Shown here one piece after another: positions 58,511-64,000 of a stretch of DNA of 64,000 nucleotides. The translations under genes were made by a program, and so were the position numbers. This DNA is from Rattus norvegicus (taxonomy: Eukaryota > Chordata > Mammalia > Rodentia > Muridae). Numbering within the stretch: position 1 is the stretch's first letter; every line of letters starts with the position of its first letter. Where the stretch lies: the NCBI RefSeq assembly GCF_036323735.1, contig NC_086032.1:46245335-46309334 (forward strand), written 5' to 3'. The notes beneath the pieces were generated by a model. The model had not been told where the DNA came from. It worked only from the letters and a program-made list of their open reading frames with translations, and ran no database searches.

Positions 58511-61505
58511 ATCCAATAATCAGTCTGTATATACCATGTGTGTTTTTCTGTGATTCGGTTAGTTCACACAGGATGATATTTTTTTAATTCCATCTGTTGT
58601 CCTATGAATTTCATAAAGTCATTTTTGATAGCTGAGTAGTATTTCATTATGTAGATGTACCACATTTTCTATAACTATTACTCTGTTGAAGGACACATCT
58701 GGGTACTTTCCAGCTACTGGCCGTTATAAATAAGGTTGCTGTGAACACAAAGGAGCATGTGTCTGTATTGTATGTTGGAACATCTTTTGGGTATATGACC
58801 AAGAGTCATTGTGCTCAGATATGGCAATGTCCAATTTTCTGAGAAACGTCCAGAATGATTTGTACAGTGGTTTTACCATTTTGTAATCCCACCAACAATG
58901 TAGGAGGGTTTCTCTTTCTCCATATCCTTGCCAGCATCTGATGTCAAATGAGTTTTTGATCTTAACCATTCTGACTGGTGTGGGTTGGAATATCAGGGTT
59001 GTTTTCATTTGTTTTTCCCTGATGACTAAGGGTATTGAGCATTTCTTTAGATATTTATCAGTCATTCGATATTTCTCAGGTGAGATTTCTTTGTTTAACT
59101 CTGTACCCAATTTATAATAGGGTTATTTGGCTCTCTACAGTCTAACTTCTAGAGTTCTTTTTATATTTTGGATATTAACTCTCTATCAGATGTAGGATTC
59201 ATAAAGATCTTTTACTAATAAGTTGGTTGCCATTTTGTCGCAAGGACAATGTCCTTTGACTTACAGAGGATTTGCAGTTTTATGAGGTCCCAATTGTTGC
59301 TTCTTGATCTTAGAGCATAAGTCATTGTTGTTTTGTTCAGGAAAATTTCCCCAGTGCCCAAGTGTTCAGGGTCTTATCCAATTTTTCTTCTATTTGTTTG
59401 AGTGTATCTGGTTTGATGTGTAGGTCATTGATCTACTTGGACTTAAGTTTTGTACAGGGTGATAAGAATGGATTGATTTGCATTTCCTCTGTATGATGAC
59501 CTCCAGTTGAAACAGTACCATTTGGTAAAATGCTGTCTTTTTTCCTATTGGATGGTTTTAGCACCTTTGCACCTTTGTCAAAGATCAAGTGACAATAGGT
59601 CATTTCTCAATCTTCAATCCTACTGCACTGAGCTACCTACCTGTCTCTTTACCAATACCATACAATTTTTTATCACTATTGTTCTTTAATACAGTTTGAG
59701 GGCAGAGCTGGTGATTCCCCATGAATACTTTTATTTTTGAGAACAGTTTTCACTCTCTTGAGTTTTTTGTTATTCCAAATGAATTTGGAAATTGCTCTAA
59801 CTCTGGGAAGAATTGAGTTGGAATTTTGATGGGGATTGCTGTGAATGTATGGATTGCTTTGGACAAAATGACTGTTTTTACTATATTAATAATGCCCATC
59901 CATGTGCATAGGTGGTCTTTCCATCTTCTGAGATCTTCAATTTCTTTCATCAGTGACTTGAAGTTCTTGTCAAACAGATTTTTCACTTACTTGATTAGAG
60001 TCTCAGTGAGGTATTTTATGTCATTTGTGACTATTATGAAGGGTGTCACTTCCCTAATTTCTATCTCAGCCTCTTTATCCTTTGAGTAGAGGAAGGCTAC
60101 TGATTTGTTTGCGTTAATTTTGTACACAGTCATTTTGCTGAAGTTGTTTATGTGGCTTAGTAGTTCTCTGTTGCAACTGTAGGGGTCACTTATTTATACT
60201 ATCACATCATCTGCAAATAGTGATATTTTTACTTCTTCCTTTCCAATTTGTATTCCTTTCATCTCCTTTTGTGTTCTGATTGCTCTGGCTAGAACTTCAC
60301 ATGCTATATTGAATAAGTGGGGAGAGAGTAGGCAGCCTTGTCTAGTCCCTGATTTCAGTGGAATTGCTTCAAGATTCTTTCCATTTAGTTTGATGTTGGC
60401 TACTGGTTTGCTGTATATTGCTTTTACTATGTTTAGGTATTGACCTTGAATTCCTGATCTTTCCAGGACTTTTATGAAGTAGGGGTGTTGAATTTTGTCA
60501 AATGCTTTCACAACATCTAATGTAATTATCATTTTTTCCCTTTGAGTTTATTTACACAGTGGATTACTTTGATGGATTTCAATGTATTTAACCATTCCTG
60601 CATCCCTGGAATGAAGCATACTTGATCCTGATGGATGATTGTTTTGTTGTGTTTTTGTATACAATTTGCGAGAACGTCAGTATTTTTGTGAGGATATTCA
60701 TAAGGGAAATTGGTTTGAAGTTCTCTTTCTTTGTTCAGTGTTTGAGTGTTTTAGGTATAAGCGAAATTGTGGCTCCATAGAAGGAAATGGATAGTGTTTC
60801 TTCTGTTTCTATTTTGTGGAATAGTTCAGACAGTATTGATATGAGAAGGTCTGACCGTATTCTGCATTAAACCCATCTTTTCCTCCATTCTTTTTGGTTG
60901 GCCGATTTTTAATAACTGCTTCTATTACTTTAGGAGTTATGGGGTTATTCAGATTGTTTATCTGTTCCCAATTTAACTTTGGTACCTGGTATTTATTGAG
61001 AAAATTGTCCACTTTCTCCAACGTTTCAGGAATGTTGAATATAATCTTTTGTAGTAGTAGCGGATGTTGTTTTGAATTTTCTCAGATTCGGTTGTCTCCA
61101 TTTTCAATTCTGAATTTGTTAATTCTGTTACACTGTCTGTGCCCTCTGATTATTCTGATTAAGAGTTTCTGTATCTTGTTGACTTCACAAGGAACCAGCT
61201 CTTGGTTTTGTTGACTCTTTGTATAGTCCTTTTTGTTTCTATGTGGTTGATTTCAGTCCTGAGTTCGATTATTTCCTGACTTTTACCCATTTTGCATATA
61301 TTTGCTTTTTTTTTTCTAGCTGTCAAGCTGCTACTGCATCGTCTTTCCAGTTTCTTTTCAGAAGCACTCAGAGTTTTCCTCTTAGTACTGCTTTCATTGT
61401 GTAACATAAGTTTGGGTATGTTATGCCTTCATTAACATTAAATTCTAAAAAGTCTTTTATTTCTTTCTATATGTATTCTTACACCCAGTTATCATTGAGT
61501 AGAGT
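58511..61505 (-). pseudogene. L1 ORF2 pseudogene, antisense
   Basis: Partner of the ORF2 at 31,365-35,084 but missing most of the endonuclease. Reverse transcriptase is readable (60,532-60,194, 112 codons) with 'TRQGCLLSPHLFNIA' and an intact FADD motif near 60,205, where the partner has FASD. The Cys-rich end is readable at 59,110-58,724. Stops are frequent and the normal ORF2 stop codon is lost. Confidence 0.85.
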
Positions 61506-61564
61506 GTTGTTCAACTTCCATATATGCGGGGACTTTCTGTTATATTTGTTGTTATTTTGTATGA

Positions 61565-63299
61565 CATCTGCGCCAGACCTTCTTCCGTTCATAATCTCTG
61601 GTGAGAATTTGGTATAATTCTTCTATATCTTCCTTTACATATTACTTGACATTTTTCCTTACAGTTTTAATATTCTTTCTTTGCTTCGTGCTTTTGTATT
61701 TTGAGTATTTTATGAATTTCTTTTCTGGTCCAATCTATTTGGAATTTTGTATGCTTATGATATACTTATGGGTGTTAGGGAAGTTTTTTCCTATAATTAT
61801 GTTGAAGAAATTTACCGGCCTTTAAAGTGGGAGTCTTCACTCTGTTCTATACTTATTATTCAAAGTTTGACCTTCTCATTGTGTACTGGATTTCTGGGAT
61901 ACTTTGGCTTAGGAACATTTTGTATTTTACATTATCATTGAAGGTTTTGTCAATGTTTTCGATGGTATCTTCTGCCCCTGAGATTCTCCCTTCCATCACT
62001 TGTATTCTGTTTATGATGCTTGCATTTATATCTCTTGATCTCTCTCCATTGATTTCTATCTCCAGGGTTATCTCCCTTTGTGTGCTTTTTATTGTTTCTC
62101 TTTCCCCTTTTAAATCCTGGAGGGTTTTGTTCAATATTTTCCCCTGTTTGGTTGTATTGTCCTGTAATTCTTTAAGAGACTTTTGTGTTTCCTCTTTAAG
62201 GGCTTCTATTTGTTTATCTGTGTTAGTCTGTTGTTTTATTTTATTTTATTTTATTTTATTTATTAACTTGAGTATTTCTTATTTACACTTCGAATATTAT
62301 TCCCTTTCCCGGTCCAGGCAAACATCCCCCTAATCCCTCCTTCTCCACTTCTTTATGGGTGTTCCCCTCCCAGCCCTCCTCCCATTACCGCCCTCCCCCC
62401 AATAATCACGATCACTGGGAGTTCAGTCTTAGCAGGACCAAGGGCTTACTTCCACTGGTGATCTTACTAGGATATTCATTGCTACCTATGAGGTCAGAGT
62501 CCAGCGTCAGTCCATGTATAGTTTTTAGGTAGTGGCTTAGTCCCTGGATGATCTAGTTGCTTGGAATTGTTGTTCATAAGGGGTCTCAAGACCCTTCAAG
62601 CTCTTACAGTTCTTTCTCTGATTCCTTCAACGGGGGTCCTATTCTCAGTTCAGTGGTTTGCTGCTGGCATTCGCCTCTGTATTTGCTCTATTCTGGCTGT
62701 GTCTCTCAGGAGAAATCTACATCTGGCTCCTGTCGGCCTGCACTTCTTTGCTTCATCCATCTTGTCTAATTGGGAGGCTGTATATGTATGGGTCACATGT
62801 GGGGCAGGCTTTGAATGGGGTGTTCCTTCTGTCTCTGTTTTAATCTTTGCCTCTCTATTCCGTGCCAAGGCTATTCTTGTTCCCCTTTTAAAGATGGAGT
62901 GAAGCATTCACATTTTGATCATCCGTCTTGAGTTTCATGTGTTCTATGCATCTAGGTTAATTCAAGCATTTGGGCTAATATCCACTTATCAATGTGTGCA
63001 TACCATGTGTGTTTTTCTATGATTGGGTTACCTCACTCAGGATGATATTTTCCAGTTCCAACCATTTGTCTATGAATTTCATAAAGGCATTGTTTTTGAT
63101 TATTCTGTTTTTTAAGGGGTTTAATTATGTCTTTCTTGAAGTCCTCTATCATCATCACGAGATGTGATTTTAAATCCAAATTTTACTTTCCCTGTGTGTT
63201 CGGATGTCGAGTATTGGATTTTGTGGGAGAGGTAGCATCCGATGATGCCAAGTAGTCTTCGTTTCTGTTGCTAAGGTTACTGTGCTTACCGCTTGCCAT
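61565..63299 (-). pseudogene. L1 ORF1 pseudogene, antisense, interrupted
   Basis: ORF1 from the ATG at 63,299 to about 61,565, split by an L1 insertion (62,233-63,099). The coiled-coil part is readable at 62,134-61,856. At about 61,560 it joins directly to ORF2 sequence because of a deletion that also removed the ORF1 C-terminus, so both frames are destroyed. Confidence 0.8.
62223..63109 (-). mobile_element. Antisense 5'-truncated L1 inserted in ORF1 remnant
   Basis: L1 3' end with a TTTTA-repeat tail (62,233-62,265), 3'UTR and a short ORF2-end piece to 63,099. A 10-bp target duplication TTAGTCTGTT/TTATTCTGTT (62,223-62,232 and 63,100-63,109) has one mismatch. The left IR2 copy has the unoccupied site near 30,395 in the ORF1 remnant, so this insertion followed the duplication. 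Confidence 0.92.
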
Positions 63300-64000
63300 C
63301 AGTTTGTCTCTTGTGTTATCTTGTCTTTCTGTTTCTGACAGTTGATTGACATTCCTGAGGGCCTGTGTGACAACACTTTTGTAGATTTATTTTCTTTCGG
63401 CCAGATATGGGAACAGAAAGCTGCTCCTTGGTTTCTGTGAACTGAAGCTTCTATGTGGGTTGTTTGGTGGAGAAGAGTTGGTCTTACCTCTGCTCCCATG
63501 TGTGTAGGCACTCCTGGCGACTGTCTTTCATGTCTTAGTGCAGGCAGAAACCAGAAGGTTCCTGGCCCTGACTGCTCTTAGGTCCCAGTGCCCATAGGAC
63601 ACAGAGCACAATAGACGGCTTCTTCTTTGTCAGGAATGTGGGCAGAAGTAGATGCCTCCTCTGAGCTCTCAGGATTGTCTGTACTTGTGAGGTTCTACCT
63701 GTCTCCCCTTGAGATTTGGGTGCAGGGAGTTGTGGGATCTGTTGAGTTTAGTTCTGAGTGAGGGAAAAAAAACATCAGGTTCCTGCTCCTTACTGATTCC
63801 ATATTGTTGCATCGAGTGGCTACTTGACAGGTTTCTCTTGGGCCAGGAATGTGAGCAGAAGTGGCGTTCTCACCTGAGCTCTCAGGATTGTCTGCACTTA
63901 TGAAAGTCCAGCTGTCATTCCCCAAAAGATTTGTAAATTACTGGGATGAGATTGACTTAATTATGATGGTTAATTCTTTTGCTGTATTCTTCACTTCTCT
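63300..64000 (-). promoter_or_regulatory. L1 5'UTR, antisense
   Basis: Inverted partner of 29,500-30,196, with the two monomer-like units (about 63,480-63,700 and 63,700-63,915) and about 75 bases of shared upstream flank at the window end. Confidence 0.75.

Larger units (their letters stand above)
57716..64000. repeat. Inverted duplication IR2, right copy
   Basis: Reverse complement of 29,500-36,056, running off the window end. Relative to the left copy it has a deletion of about 940 bp and an inserted L1 3' end. Its first 600 bases also belong to the direct duplicate of 6,086-6,620. Confidence 0.9.

Overview
The window is mammalian repeat-rich DNA, almost certainly rat. It carries two copies of the tRNA-Ala-like ID SINE that is typical of the rat genome, rodent B1 and B2 SINEs, rat-type LINE-1 (L1) sequence over most of its length, and an IAP-like class II endogenous retrovirus (ERV). 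I see no host protein-coding gene, no rRNA or tRNA gene and no CRISPR array. Nearly every open frame belongs to an L1 ORF1/ORF2 remnant or to low-complexity sequence.

Layout. 1-6,940: a mosaic of L1 pieces in both orientations plus about 1.3 kb of AT-rich non-repeat DNA. 6,941-9,815: left arm of a large inverted duplication; its right arm is at 21,437-24,435. The spacer between the arms holds a 5'-truncated antisense L1 (11,063-18,748) that is split by the ERV (12,358-17,926). The ERV has two near-identical LTRs, a 6-bp target duplication, a primer-binding site, one 189-codon ORF and decayed pol and env traces. 25,470-28,695: two nested antisense L1s. 29,500-36,056: a decayed sense L1. 36,057-37,637: a palindrome with an ID element in one arm only. 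37,830-43,615: another decayed sense L1. 43,616-58,330: a second, direct copy of the first 6.5 kb, interrupted by an 8.8-kb composite antisense L1 (46,083-54,881). 57,716-64,000: an inverted copy of 29,500-36,056, itself holding a younger L1 3' end.

The main interest is structural. At least four duplicated or inverted blocks can be traced by shared old L1 junctions, and later insertions (two ID SINEs, the composite L1, an L1 3' end) are absent from the sister copy, so their relative order can be read. The composite L1 carries the only intact full-length retrotransposon ORF, a 373-codon ORF1. Its ORF2 copies are broken by nonsense and frameshift changes, so I see no element able to move on its own.

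Limits: boundaries of old repeats are read by eye and may be off by tens of bases. Subfamily names are not asserted. No identity percentages were computed; differences are counted only where stated.
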